A stretch of 64,000 bases of DNA from Membranipora membranacea. Its lineage: Eukaryota; Bryozoa; Gymnolaemata; Cheilostomatida; Membraniporidae. Location of the stretch: positions 36,430,283 through 36,494,282 of the forward strand of contig OU612066.1 of the NCBI GenBank assembly GCA_914767715.1, in the 5' to 3' direction. The first letter of the stretch is position 1, and each line of letters opens with the position of its first letter. The notes under the pieces were generated by a model. The model was not told where the DNA came from. It saw nothing but the letters and a program-made list of their open reading frames with translations, and made no database searches. A program made the position numbers and the translations under genes. This document shows positions 21,723-33,480 of this stretch, piece after piece.

Positions 21723-23100
21723 GGTAATGTCAAAGACCGATCCAAATATCAACATATCATATACCGTTGGAAAGCTGCCGAGCTACTGAAAATGAATACC
21801 TGAACAAAAACTTGATTCGATGACGTTGTGTCACTTTAGGGAGGAAATGAGGCAAAAACCGCTGTTTTTGTCAATGCAGATGGAGGAGTCAAATTAATTG
21901 CAAAAAAATTCAAAACATGTGGAATGTATACTAGAGATTGCATTCATCATAAAATTTGATTTTCTCTGATATATGACTAGTCTAAATTGACTTTTTACGT
22001 CACGCCATACAACGCATTTTTTTGTGAAGCCGTGAAAATATGTGAAATTTCAATCATAAATTCACAACAGATCATAGGCTCGAAGCAAAATTAATTTTGA
22101 TTTTCTCTTAGAGTACTCTTCAAATGTCATACACATTGACTTTCAAAAAATTAGCTTGCATATTGCAGTGACAGTAGACTCTCGAATGCGGCTAGTATTT
22201 TCGCCACCTTTTCATAACGCCAAACATGCTGTCCAAAAAACCATTATTGTGGCCAAACAAAGTTTTTTTGAAAGTTCTCACATACGAAGCCGATTTCATT
22301 AACCATGGTGCACACAAGAAATGCCAACATAATTCTTCATTGCATCTTCATTTTTCTTGAATTTAACGCAAAATAGTGCCAAAAAACACCTCAAAAGTCC
22401 TTAAAAAGACCACAAAAGTCCCTAAAAATAGCTGTTTTTTGGCATTCTTTTGCGTTAAATTCAAGAAAAATGAAGATGCAATGAAAAATTATGTTGGTAT
22501 TTCCTGTGTGCACCATGGTTAATGAAAGCGGCTTCGTATGTGAGAACTTTCAAAAAAACTTTGTTTGGCCACAATAATGGTTATTTGGACAGCATGTTTG
22601 GCGTTATGCAAAGGTGGCGAAAATATTAGCCGTATTCTAGAGTCTACTGTCATTACAATATACAAGCTAATTTTTTGAAAGCCAATGTGTATGACATTTG
22701 AAGAGTACTCTAAGAGAAAATCTTAATTAATTTTGATTCGAGCCTATGATCTGGTGTGAATTAATGATTGAAATTTCACATATTTTCACGGCTTCACAAA
22801 AAAAATGCGTTGTATGGCGTGACGTAAAAAGTCAATTTAGACTAGTCATATATCAACGAAAATCAAATTTTACGATGAACGCAATCTTTAAGTATACATT
22901 CCACCTGATTTGAAATTTCTTGCAATTAATTTGACTGCTCAGTCTGCATCGACAAAAAGAGCGTTTTCTGCCTCATTTCCTCCCTAAAATGACACAACGT
23001 CATCGAATCAAGTTTTTGTTCAGGTATTCATTTTCAGTAGCTCGGCAGCTTTCCAACGTTATATGATATGTTGATATTCGGATCGGTCTTTGACATTACC
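21723..23100. mobile_element. TTAA hairpin element, copy 2 (1,378 bp)
   Basis: Same GGTAATGTCAAAGACC termini in inverted orientation and the same flanking TTAA (21719-21722 and 23101-23104) as the copy at 14032-15393, and the same arm-loop-arm structure with the loop near 22410. Sequence is close to copy 1 with scattered substitutions, so both derive from one source. It is inserted in the repeat territory. Confidence 0.9.
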
Positions 23101-23399
23101 TTAAAGTGGGAATCAGTTATGAAAAATCATTGATAGATGGCATATTGATAGCAATTAATGATTCTGTGTGGCTGAGCGATGTAGGAATGATGTTAAGAAA
23201 GTATTTCTGGATAGATTCGACCCTTTGCTTGTTGTTGTGGGATAAGAGAGGGAACATGATGGGGCAGCATAGCTGATGACAGATCAGATGTTGGAGATGC
23301 AGAAAATCTTCAACCCATCGGTATTGAGTCTAAATGTTTTCAGTTTTCCAAACCACGTGTGTTACAAGTTGATATAACTGTAACAATATGACAGCTAAA

Positions 23400-23695
23400 A
23401 TTCAACATATTTTCCGAGTGAGCTCCTAAGAAATTGATGTGGTGTGATGGCTGTAAGATACCATTAATAATCAAAAATGCAATTTGCCTCATGAGAAAAG
23501 CTACTTGACAATCTAGTGTCCAGCACTACTTTCCTTGATGGATTGAGGAGCATTCGACTATCTACTGACCAGTTCTTGACTGCTAGAAGAGCTGGAGTTA
23601 TCCCAGACTGGTCAGAGCAGTGTGTTACAGCGGTGTGGAAGCTGATTTCATCTACATTCTTTAGCTTTAACTTGTGTGGGGCTGACATTTACGTC
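23400..23695 (-). pseudogene. Reverse-transcriptase relic 3
   Basis: Minus-strand translation gives KNVDEISFHTAVTHCSDQSG and LLAVKNWSVDSRMLLNPSRK, the region around and after the catalytic box of CR1/L2-like RTs, with the box changed from YVDD to NVDE. Followed by INFLGAHSENMLNF. Confidence 0.65.
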
Positions 23696-25644
23696 AAGGT
23701 ACTCTGAGTTGGCCTTCTTATTCTTAGTGCACTGCTACCGATCTTGGAGGAAGTTGGCAATAACTTGGAAAATGTGGTTGTTGAAGCTGTCTGTAGGGAG
23801 AGCTGGCTGGTGGCGATCGACATTTTAATGACATTGATTAAATTTCCCAAGTCATGACACCGATCCTTGTATCATCCCCTTTAATTTTTATTTTTTGCTG
23901 GCTCTGGCACATTAGGAGGAGCATCATTTTAATAATGAAGAGTGTTGTCAATAAATGTTAATCAAAAAAATGAAAAAAGCGGATGAATTGAACATTTATT
24001 GCATATATACAATGACTGATGGGATAATAATGATGATGTCAACCATGACTGTGCAATGTCCAAGTACGCGGCTGTCTTTAAGACAGACATTTCTACTATT
24101 TTTGGATAAATCTCTGTATGTGTTATCAGGTTAATGATATCAGTGGCAAGGTCAAAAAGAGTGAGCTTGCATTGTCTGTATCAATCATTGCGCTTCCTGG
24201 GCACCAGACGAGAAAGCCTGTATTATGCCCATGTCCAGAATGGGTTGACGGTGGTTGTTATTGGTCACTGAACATTGACAAAAGACAGACGTGCGTTGGC
24301 GATCACTTGGAAAATGTCTTTGTTGAAGCTATGAGTTATCAACCTGTCTGGACTGAGAGTTGGCTGGTTGAATTGACCGAGTCATGACACCGATCCTTGT
24401 ATCATCACGCTTATTTTTATTGTTTTGCTTGCTATGGCATATTCGGAAGAACGTCATTTTAATGATAAAGATTATTGTCAATAAATGCTAATAAAAATCA
24501 ATAGAGCGGCTGGATTGAACAAGTATTACATTTAAACAACCACTGGTGGGTTAACGATGGTGTCAACCATGACTGAGCAATGTACAAGTACAAAACTGTG
24601 TATGTGACAGCCATTTCTGCTATTTATGGAAAAAACTTATTATGTAAATGTGTAATGAGGTTATTGATATCATTGGCAAGGTCAAAAAGGCACCAGCTGA
24701 GAAAGCCTGTATTTTGCCCATGTCTAGAATAGATTGTTGGTGGTTGTTATTTGTTACTGAACATTGACAATAGACTGGCTTGCATGTCTCAGGTCAGGTT
24801 CTCGGCCCAAGTCATGACACCGATCCTCGTATCACCTACCTCAAACCTTTCTGTGCCTCTTAGCAGCTGTCATTAGGGTGGAGGCGTAGTGTATTGATGG
24901 AAATTTATAATGATTCAGTATATTTGGGCGTTAAGATAGACAAGATAAGATGTTACATTAAATTGATCGCCGAACCAAAATACTTTTATAAAGGCAATTC
25001 CCACATTTTAATAACATGGTTGCTAAAAATGGAAAATAAAAATTGGATTAATTTAACTATTTTTCCATCTATAATATGGCCGGGAGGATAATGGTGATGG
25101 CAACCATGACTGTTAATGTGCAATTTACGAGTACTTAGCTATGTATGTGACAGCCATTACTGCTATTTTTGAAAGAAAATATCTTTAGTTAAATGTGTTA
25201 CGAGGTTAATGATATCAGAGTAAATGTCAAAAAGTGGGAGCGTGTATAATTGTCCGTATCAATTAGAACAGTCATTAACTCGTCGTTCACTCATAGCATT
25301 GTGTTATGCACAATGTCATACAGATTGTATAGAAAACATAAGTCATTATTTTGTGTGCTGTGCCTATGCAAATGCAATACAAGTCGGCGTAAAAACTGAT
25401 TCATTCACCATCGTTTTAGTGCTGACTTTTAAGAGCCCACTCATGATGGTTATTAAAATCTGTTGCTAACGACTGAATTGAATCAGTTGCTACCTTCTAA
25501 GTGGGTAAGTTTTCAATAGCAGTCACTATAGTTATTGATTAATCTTATATAAATTACTATTTAACAACAAATTTTAGTGGCCATTGCTAGCGACTGTTCT
25601 AATTGAAACCGGTCCCTCTGGCACTAAATGAGAAATCCTGTATT

Positions 25645-25945
25645 TTTCTTGCTCCTAAGAAATTAATGTTGTTTGATGGCTAAATAAAATACAATTAATA
25701 ATCAAAAATAAAATTTGCTACTTGACAATCTGGTGTCTAGCACTACTGTCTTTAATGGATTGAGGAGAATGCGATTATCTGCTGACCAGTTCTTGACTGC
25801 TAGAAGAACTGTTGTTATCGCAGACTAGTCTTAGTGGTGTGTTAATAGCGGTGTGGAAGCTGATATCGTCTACATACTTTAGTAGTAACTTGTGTGGGGC
25901 TGACCTATGCGTCAAGGTAGTCTGAGTTGGCTTTGTTATACTTGA
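25645..25945 (-). pseudogene. Reverse-transcriptase relic 4 (intact YVDD box)
   Basis: The reverse complement of 25865-25935 reads THRSAPHKLLLKYVDDIS, with an intact Y-V-D-D box, and continues with the W-S-A-D-S-R-M block. It is flanked by unrelated sequence and has frame breaks, so it is a relic. Confidence 0.65.
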
Positions 25946-26319
25946 CATACTGCTACATTCTGCGCATGCTCAGCTCTGGGCATGAGCTGATCTCTGCAAA
26001 ATTGAGTCTCGGAATTCCGAAGCCATCTGATTGGCTACCTGCTATGGTGGCACACTCCCCAATGCGTGCGGAATTGTCAGCAAGAGTTATCTTCTACTGT
26101 CACCATTAGCTAAATTCGATTGGCAGTTCATGCAGGGGGTGTCTCATTTTCCCTGACCAAAATTGCAATCAGAACCCAAATTAAACTCATTGTTCTTGCA
26201 CATGCGCAAATTAAAGTCACGCATGATGCATACTTAGCCTTACGACACCTGCTTTGTGGTAATGATAGCCTAGTTTATCAGTGATCTACATGCCCAGTCA
26301 GATCACGAGAGTCAGTATG

Positions 26320-26657
26320 ATACTGCTACCTACCTTCTTCGCCACATTATTTTTCTTACTGTTATCACATCTTACTCTGACGCAGATTATTACTGACAAT
26401 GCCCACAAATGATGAAAATAAAGAAATTGATTATAATCTGAAAGATTTTTTACATGTCATGCTTGTAAAAAAAACTACGCAAACAGTGTATATATGATAA
26501 AGCCACTGTTGTTGTTAGCTAAAGTTTGATTCTAATGACTTTCTCGGTGTACAAATACAAATTCTACAATTCTGACTTCGACTTTCTCAATCCGATCAAT
26601 CTTTGAGTAGATCTACGCCAAAGTTATCCTCTGATATCACCTTCCATTTCTTATATA
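26320..26657 (+). repeat. Transporter module copy 3, part left of the LINE
   Basis: Aligns with 19680-20040 of copy 2 and stops exactly where the LINE starts; it resumes after the LINE at about 29515. Confidence 0.8.
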
Positions 26658-29514
26658 TGAACAAAACATAAAATTCGAAAAAGTGGATTTGACTTCACAT
26701 GGTGGGACCGAAGTTCTATGCATCGAAATTGTTATTGCTGAGTCTAGATTTTGTTTGGTCCTTGTTTACAATCCACCTTGTGTTGCAAGCACCGATGTTT
26801 CCTGTAATTTTGAAAAGCTATTGGATGCTCACAATTTACGAAAGCCAACTGTAATTATAGGTGATTTTAACATTGACTGGTCCGGTAATTCACAAGCGAA
26901 AGAAAATCTTGAAACCCTTATGAGACTTCATCAATATGAACAGCTCGTTAGAGAGTATACTAGATGTTTTAAAGATTCCAATACTACGATCGACTTACTT
27001 TTCTCAAATGTTCAAAATTTAGTACCTGAACACAAGGTTATAAAAAGTGATATTAGTGATCATTTTGCAATTCAAATGAAAATTAATCTAAAAAGGCCTA
27101 AGGCCGGCTTTTCTTATGTCACTAAGCGAGATTTCAGAAATTTTGATGATCTTGAGTTTTTAAATAGTGCGAAATCTCTCGATTTTAATATTGTAGAGAA
27201 TGTTCACTGGGTTCACGAAGCAGCAGATATTTTAGAATCAAAAATAGAATTATTGGTGGAGCAGTTTGCACCATTTAAAACCCAACGCTTAAAGCAGAAA
27301 AACAATCTTTGTTGGAAGTGTCCAGTGGCATGTAAACTAACAAGCCTTAAAAAAGATGCATTTCAAAAGTTTGTTGAGACGGGATTTGATAAAAATTCTA
27401 CTGCCTGGGAGCATTATCGTTTAATCCGTAACAAGGCAACAAATGCAGTAAGAGATGCCAAAAAGCGAGCAATGAGAGCAGTTCTTAATGATAAAACATT
27501 AGACCAATGGCAAAAAATCAAAATTTTCCAAGGTAAAAATTATCAAGGCAATAATGTCATTCAAGAAATTGAATCTGAAAATTGCACCACTTCTGAAAGC
27601 CCAGTGATCGCTGAATGTCTAAATAGGTATTTTTCTAGCGTTGGTGCCAATCTCAATGAAGAGGCTAAACTATTGTCCAATAAAAGTTACTCAGGCTTGG
27701 ATAATGATAAAGCTTTCAGTTTGCCAAAATTTGCTTTTCAAGAAATTACATCGAGTGAGGTGTCTAAATATCTGCACACATTGAAATCACGTAAAACTGG
27801 TGGATTAAATCAGATCCCTGCCTTTATTTATAAAATCCTAGAGCCTTTGATTCTGAATCCATCGACACATATTGTTAATCTGAGCCTTAAATGTCACGAG
27901 TTTCCAGATGTGTGGAAAAAAGCCTTAGTAATTCCAATTTTCAAAAGTGGCAAGAAAAGTTTGCCAAATAATTATAGACCAATTTCGCTATTGCCAATAT
28001 TAAGTAAAGTCCTAGAAAAGACAATAAATTACCAAATTCGTGATTACCTGGAAATTAATGATCTAATAGCCTCTCGCCAATTTGGTTTCAGAAATGGAAC
28101 ATCCACTGATCAAATTTTAACTCAACTAGTCAACAAATTTCGTTCCCTGCTGTCAAAGCACGAGTCAAAATTTGTCACAGTTTCTGCACTTGATATCCGT
28201 AAAGCTTTTGATTGCGCAAACCATAAGATCCTTGCCAGTAAACTGTTAACGAAATTCAATTTCCACTCTAATGCATCAAATTTAATTAAAAATTATCTTT
28301 CAAGTCGAGAGCAGGCCATGAAAGTTAATGGTTGTGTATCTGAATGCAGTCGAGTTATAACTGGTGTGCCGCAGGGGTCTGTACTTGGACCACTCCTGTT
28401 TATCATGTTTATTAACGATCTGATGGAGCTCAAAAATTGTTATCTATATGCTGATGACTGCCTACTAGTCACCAGTGGGGAAAACCCAGACATTTCCACA
28501 AAACTTATCGAAAAAAGCATTCATCAAGCATCCAGTTGGTACAGTGAAAATTGCCTTGTTCTAAACAGTGGTAAAACGGATGTCATGACCATTTCTAATA
28601 AACGTAACATCAAGCCTCCGGAACTTAAATTTAATAATCTCATTTTCAAACAATCTGACAAAATTAAGTACTTAGGTGTGATTCTTGATAACAAATTAAA
28701 TTTTAAATCTCATACCAGTAAAATTAAACAAAAACTTTACCCAATAGTCACCAACTTTCAACGTAATAGAAAATTCCTGACACCTAAATTAGCTAAGCTT
28801 TGGTACATTGGACTTATACGTTCTAATCTGGAATACAGCTCTCCTGTTTTATTTACCACAAACGACTATGTCAAAAAAGAATTTTTAAAAATTGAGAATA
28901 GATGTTTGAAAATTATAGACTATAACAGTTCTAAAGATAATACTCGAAAGACCTACAACATCCCTGTTTTAACTTTGCGTTTCGAATATTTGTATCTGCT
29001 GACGTTTTATAAAATTGATAATAGTTTAGTCCCAATAATTGATACCAATCTGCTCCCCGAGAAATTAACTAGTGAAACTCGGCTTGCTAAAAGTTCTGGG
29101 TTTAGACTATCCAAGGAAAATTTTAGATTTGCTTTAGCTAATTTCGGTGCTCAGAAGTTTAACGAATTACCCAATCATGTTAAGCTGAGCCAATCCCTTG
29201 CTACATTCAAAAATGCCACTCGGAGCCACGTCCTCAAACTTCTCAATTAATGAGTCAGTTCTTATCATTTCATTTTAGCCTACTGCTACATTGTTCTAAC
29301 TTTTCTTTTCCTAGCTATTGTGTATCAACTTGTGTAATTTTTACTGCTAATTAATGCCTGCGTGTACGTTGTAATTTTAGCTGTCATTGTTCTTGATTTT
29401 TAGTTACATGTCTTTTTAATTCTACACCATATTTTTATCAATTTTTCTGTCTTCTGGGTACAAGTCCTAAGGACTTATTCTTCTCCAGAATAAACATGGA
29501 ATATATATATATAT
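26658..29514 (+). mobile_element. 5'-truncated LINE inserted in transporter module copy 3
   Basis: Starts inside the endonuclease region (TATGAACAAAACATAAAATT at 26656) compared with the longer copy that begins before 62387, and ends after an AATAAA at 29489 in an (AT)n run. The two copies differ at only about 11 of roughly 570 aligned positions. The insertion site lies in an alternating A/T tract that is uninterrupted in module copy 2. Confidence 0.9.
26683..29250 (+). CDS. LINE ORF2 protein, 5'-truncated (endonuclease C-part, reverse transcriptase)
   Basis: Open for 855 codons to the TAA at 29248-29250, without a stop or frameshift. The N-terminal part is the second half of an APE-type endonuclease (PTVIIGDFNIDW and SDISDHFAI, which hold the catalytic Asp-Asn and the Ser-Asp-His triad). 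The RT core runs from about residue 400: NNYRPISLLPILSKVLEK, the Q-F-G-F-R block, DIRKAFDCANH, TGVPQGSVLGPLLF and the YADDCLL catalytic box; a LGVILDNKLNFKSH block and a C-terminal domain ending VLKLLN follow. The frame begins with GTG at 26683 and has no own start, because the 5' end is lost. It belongs to the CR1/Jockey group in the broad sense; the clade is not resolved. Confidence 0.9.
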   Translation: MDLTSHGGTEVLCIEIVIAESRFCLVLVYNPPCVASTDVSCNFEKLLDAHNLRKPTVIIGDFNIDWSGNSQAKENLETLMRLHQYEQLVREYTRCFKDSNTTIDLLFSNVQNLVPEHKVIKSDISDHFAIQMKINLKRPKAGFSYVTKRDFRNFDDLEFLNSAKSLDFNIVENVHWVHEAADILESKIELLVEQFAPFKTQRLKQKNNLCWKCPVACKLTSLKKDAFQKFVETGFDKNSTAWEHYRLIRNKATNAVRDAKKRAMRAVLNDKTLDQWQKIKIFQGKNYQGNNVIQEIESENCTTSESPVIAECLNRYFSSVGANLNEEAKLLSNKSYSGLDNDKAFSLPKFAFQEITSSEVSKYLHTLKSRKTGGLNQIPAFIYKILEPLILNPSTHIVNLSLKCHEFPDVWKKALVIPIFKSGKKSLPNNYRPISLLPILSKVLEKTINYQIRDYLEINDLIASRQFGFRNGTSTDQILTQLVNKFRSLLSKHESKFVTVSALDIRKAFDCANHKILASKLLTKFNFHSNASNLIKNYLSSREQAMKVNGCVSECSRVITGVPQGSVLGPLLFIMFINDLMELKNCYLYADDCLLVTSGENPDISTKLIEKSIHQASSWYSENCLVLNSGKTDVMTISNKRNIKPPELKFNNLIFKQSDKIKYLGVILDNKLNFKSHTSKIKQKLYPIVTNFQRNRKFLTPKLAKLWYIGLIRSNLEYSSPVLFTTNDYVKKEFLKIENRCLKIIDYNSSKDNTRKTYNIPVLTLRFEYLYLLTFYKIDNSLVPIIDTNLLPEKLTSETRLAKSSGFRLSKENFRFALANFGAQKFNELPNHVKLSQSLATFKNATRSHVLKLLN

Positions 29515-30331
29515 ATGCATACACATATATATATATATTCATATATTAGAGAGTCTTACTTGCTCAAAACCTGATAACAGTCGATCAGATTTTGCTTCAC
29601 ATCGCTTTTGTTACTGAGAACCTCAAAAAGGGAATCTATTTCTGCACTTGGAATTTGTTCTGTGTTATATATGTAGTTGACACTACGTGTAGACCTATTA
29701 ACTTTTGGCATTTGGCTATTGTAATTATAGCCTTAACATCAGTTAATATCAATGTCACGAATGTCCTAGATAAAGTTGAGGTTGAAGCTGGTCTATTATG
29801 GTTGTTACTATGTTTGTTACATATGTTACATACATAGATATATGTTATGGTTTATTAATGAGGTTTGCACTAGGGCTGACATAGGGGGGTTGACATCTCG
29901 GGGTGGAAGGAAATAGGCTCAGGCAATTTTAGGTTTGGATTTGGTACAAAACTTATATCAGAACTGCTTATGCTCCATAAATGCATGACGAGGCGTTATA
30001 CCCACTAATTCTAACTCGATGACAATTAGTCCAAATTGTTTATATAGAAATTTCTGGATGTATTTTTAGAGTGAAGCTATTATATGGGCTCTGAAGACCC
30101 AGCAGAGCAAACAAAGTGTTGTCTGTTTTATTTTATCAGTTAGAGGTAATAGATCAAGAGAGAAGGGGCTGAGACACTCCTTATTGTCCAATGTTTTTTT
30201 CGTTATCATGAGGATTATAAATATAAATTTGTGACTCAGCTATATTTCCAACATTGCTTCAAATCCTGTTACCCCGAAGTAAATACAGTCAGAGAGCTGC
30301 AACTCTTGGTACAGTCAAGTGAGAGGCAAGC
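29515..30331 (+). promoter_or_regulatory. 5' flank of the complete transporter gene (module copy 3)
   Basis: Aligned with 20041-20938 and with 10740-11998. A TATA-like word (TATAAATATAAA) lies at 30216, about 115 bp before the ATG, and the segment just upstream of the start (GCTATATTTCCAACATTGCT) is shared by copies 2 and 3 and recognisable in copy 1. This is the likely promoter of the transporter; the transcription start is not visible. Confidence 0.5.
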
Positions 30332-33290
30332 ATGGTGTCACAGGAATTTTGGAGCAAAGATGGACCGTATTCTTGGGTGATTTTAGTCACAATTGTTATC
30401 AGTCGTGTCGCTGGCATAACCTTTGTTGTTACAACAACTGGAGTTTTTGCTGATGAGTATCCTAGACTTTTCAATGTGGAGCAGGCTCAGACAAACATCA
30501 TCCCATCAACCCTACTTGGCGTACTTATGTTCTCAGGTATGCACAATTTTCCAATATGCATTATATTTCATGTGAAAAATTAAAAATTTGTTTTCAGCCA
30601 AACAAAATAATTATGTTAGAAGCACAGAATCTCACAAAAAATCTTAACTCTAAACTTTATATAAAAAAGATTTTCCAAAAACTTATTTATTGTTTTTGAT
30701 GGCAAGTTCAATTATAAAATAACAGCGATCTTGAGCTGCACTTAGTTAATCATAACCCCGCTTGAGCTATAGGTACCACTCATGGGCGTCAGAAGGATTT
30801 ACCAAGGGGTGCTCTTTTTAGCTGTGGAGTAGTTAGTAGCTTGTGTAAGCGGGGAGGGTACGGGAGGGGCGCCCAAGCGCCCTTCTGGCGACGGAAATTT
30901 TTTGGAATTCGAGACCCAAAAAGAGACATTCTGGTACATACCAGCCAACTTTTATGGATGAGCAACACCAAGCTTGATACCAAAAATATTTAACAGAAAC
31001 AGCCTCTTGCCCGGGCCCCGATTGAAAGCTCTAGCGATAAAAGAAAACATTGAGTTCCAATTGTTAAAAAAAAAAAAATTTTAAACCTTCCAAGGGGGGC
31101 TCACTTGAGCACCCTGAGCACCCCTTCTGACGACTCATGGTGTCTAGCTGGAGACCTGCGTGTTGTGCAGTGGCACGAGCACCACTGTATGTTGTATCTT
31201 TATATAAAAAAGATTTTAGAAAAAGTTATTAATTGTCTTTGATGGCAAGTTCGTTTTCAAGTTCCATTATAAAATAACAGAGACCTACCATTGAGCTGCA
31301 TTTAGATATTCATAACCCCGCTTGAACTTTTGGTACCACTCATGGAAATATGTGCTTCATTCAGCTTTATATGACGATAATGATGATAAGAACTCCATAT
31401 AGCTCAAAGATAACAAAATGCTATTTCAATCTCAGTATTGAAACCTGGGACAATCATGTTCAGAAACTTGTTGCGAAATTCAAGGAGTGAAATATATGGC
31501 TAAGTGATGAGTTATTATTTTCAACTTTGGCCAACGTGAAGCATCAATATACTATAACTCACCATATGTCACTCAATGTAACAAATTTCCAAGTAAAAGG
31601 TCACTATTAAGATCTGTTTGTAGTTGGATAATTAGTTTGGGATAACAGCCTCAATCAGTCAGATACTGAACTCTATGTTCCTCCATATCTTTGAGTGGCA
31701 GCGGTAGTTCAAGCTTTAGTAACAATGTTCATCAATATCCAAATAGCAACATATTCTGTCATTGCATGCAAAATATTCAAAAAATGATTGTAGACTGACA
31801 ACAAAAAGTATATGTGTATGTTTATATATATATGACAAGATTACTATTAATGTATTTGCAACCTAACCTAACCTAACAATCATGCACGATATTGTAAAAT
31901 TGAATGAATCAGATTTTCACTCTTAGGTTTTTTGAATTTAACAGTTCCAGTCAGCACTATGATAATGAAGGTGATCGGAGTACGAAAAATATCTTTGATG
32001 GGGACTATCATAACGCTTATCGGAATTATTCCCTCTTTGTTTGCAACAAAAATATGGCATCTGGTGATATCATACAGTATTGTTTCAGGTGAGTACACAT
32101 CAATATATAATAATGGACTGTTTGTCTGTCATTGACTAACACAAGATGTGCCTCAGCGAAATACAAGGGTAGTCTTAGTATCCATTTAATGCGGGCATTG
32201 AACATAGGAGACCATGAATTTGTCATGTTTCTTACATTAGCTATTAGCCATTAACTTATTTATATCTGTGACAAACTGCACTCAGAAACAATATTATGCT
32301 CTGCGTATATTTCTATATCCAGGTCTCGGAATGAGCATGAGCATGGCAGCCACATTGGGGATAGTCCGCCATTACTTTGAGAAGCGTCAAGGTGCGGCCT
32401 TTGCATGTATAGGTCTTGGATCAGGATTGGGACAAGTTACCTACCCAGCAGTCGTTGCGATTATTCTCGCAAAGCTTGGTTACAGGCTGACGATGTTCTA
32501 CATGTCTCCAATATTCCTACTGAATATCCTACCACCTATACTGTTTGTGGAGCAGATACCCTTAGAAAGACCAAAGTCAGCCAAAGTGCTTTTTAAATCT
32601 TATGTATGTTCATTCAAAAGATACATAACATCTTTCTTTTTACTCAATGCTTTTTTTGCTCGTGGAGCACAGATTGGCTCGTTAGTTTTATTATTCAGCC
32701 ATGTTTCTAACGGTATTGATAACCAAACTGCTGTTATAGCTTATACTATATTTGGGATTGGGGTTTTGATAAGTAACATAGTCCTTACCCTGTACCTGCT
32801 TAACTTCAAACTTAATTGCTTCATTGCCCAAATTGTTCTTAATATTGTCGTAGGTATTTCTGCCTGTTTTATGGCTAGTTTCAATAATCGTTTAGTCTAT
32901 TATGTTGGTAACGCTATGTTTGGCTTGGCACAGGGGGGAACTTTAGCTATAAGAGGGGGTCTGAGTATTCATATTTATCCTACAGAAGCTGTAGATCACT
33001 CATACGCTCTTAGTGAGGCAGTCAGTGGTATTGGGTCACTCATTTTCCCTTTACTTGGTGGGTATTTGCAGAAGTTTTATGGTAGCAGTGCAGGCATGTA
33101 TTTAGTCGGTGTCTTACCGATTGTCGGTGGTTTAGTATTAGTATTAGCTGCACTGATTAGGCCCCACTTTTGGATACCATATCAGAAAAGAAAAGATATT
33201 GGTGTCCACACCCAGTCACAGGAACCTAAGGTGGTAGTCAAAACAGAGAATGTCTTCGCAGACAATGAAAAGGAGGATGTTAGCATTTGA
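30332..33290 (+). CDS. Monocarboxylate-transporter-like protein (SLC16/MFS), 3 exons
   Basis: Exons 30332-30536, 31927-32088 and 32323-33290 (stop TGA) join in phase to 1,335 nt, 444 residues. The protein is a 12-helix major facilitator: exon 1 gives the N-terminal D-G-x-Y-S-W block and helix 1; exon 2 helices 2-3; exon 3 the rest, beginning with GLGMSMSMAATLGIVRHYFEKRQGAAF, shortened here to the words GMSMSMAA and HYFEKRQGAAFACIGLGSGLG, the typical helix 4-5 signature of MCTs. A cytoplasmic loop near residue 210 is short, and the hydrophilic tail is about 40 residues. Expected role: proton-linked or facilitated transport of small monocarboxylates or related solutes across the plasma membrane; the substrate is unknown. 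AATAAA at 33475. Confidence 0.88.
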
Positions 33291-33474
33291 GGAGTTCAAA
33301 CTATCGACTCTGACAATGTGAGAAATTAATATTGAAGGAAAGCCACTGGTTCTAAAGATTCTCTTGTTATCTCGGGACGTCATTAACTAGGTCCAAAGGT
33401 TTTCAGGAATTGATTATTAGGTAACTTTGTAAAGAGCATTAGATCTCCGTATACACCATTATAATTATTTTTTC

Positions 33475-33480
33475 AATAAA
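33475..33480 (+). terminator. Polyadenylation signal AATAAA of the transporter gene
   Basis: Canonical AATAAA 185 bp after the stop codon of the transporter, same strand. Confidence 0.65.

Larger units (their letters stand above)
23101..25960. repeat. Repeat territory, right block (multi-copy units)
   Basis: Continues the units seen at 16757-18740: a segment at 24890-25255 (AATGATTCAGTATAT, GTTAAGATAGACAAGATAAG) repeats 17520-17880, and the GAATTGACC/CAATAAATG segment occurs at about 23940 and 24480. Two minus-strand RT relics lie inside. No functional ORF. Confidence 0.65.
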
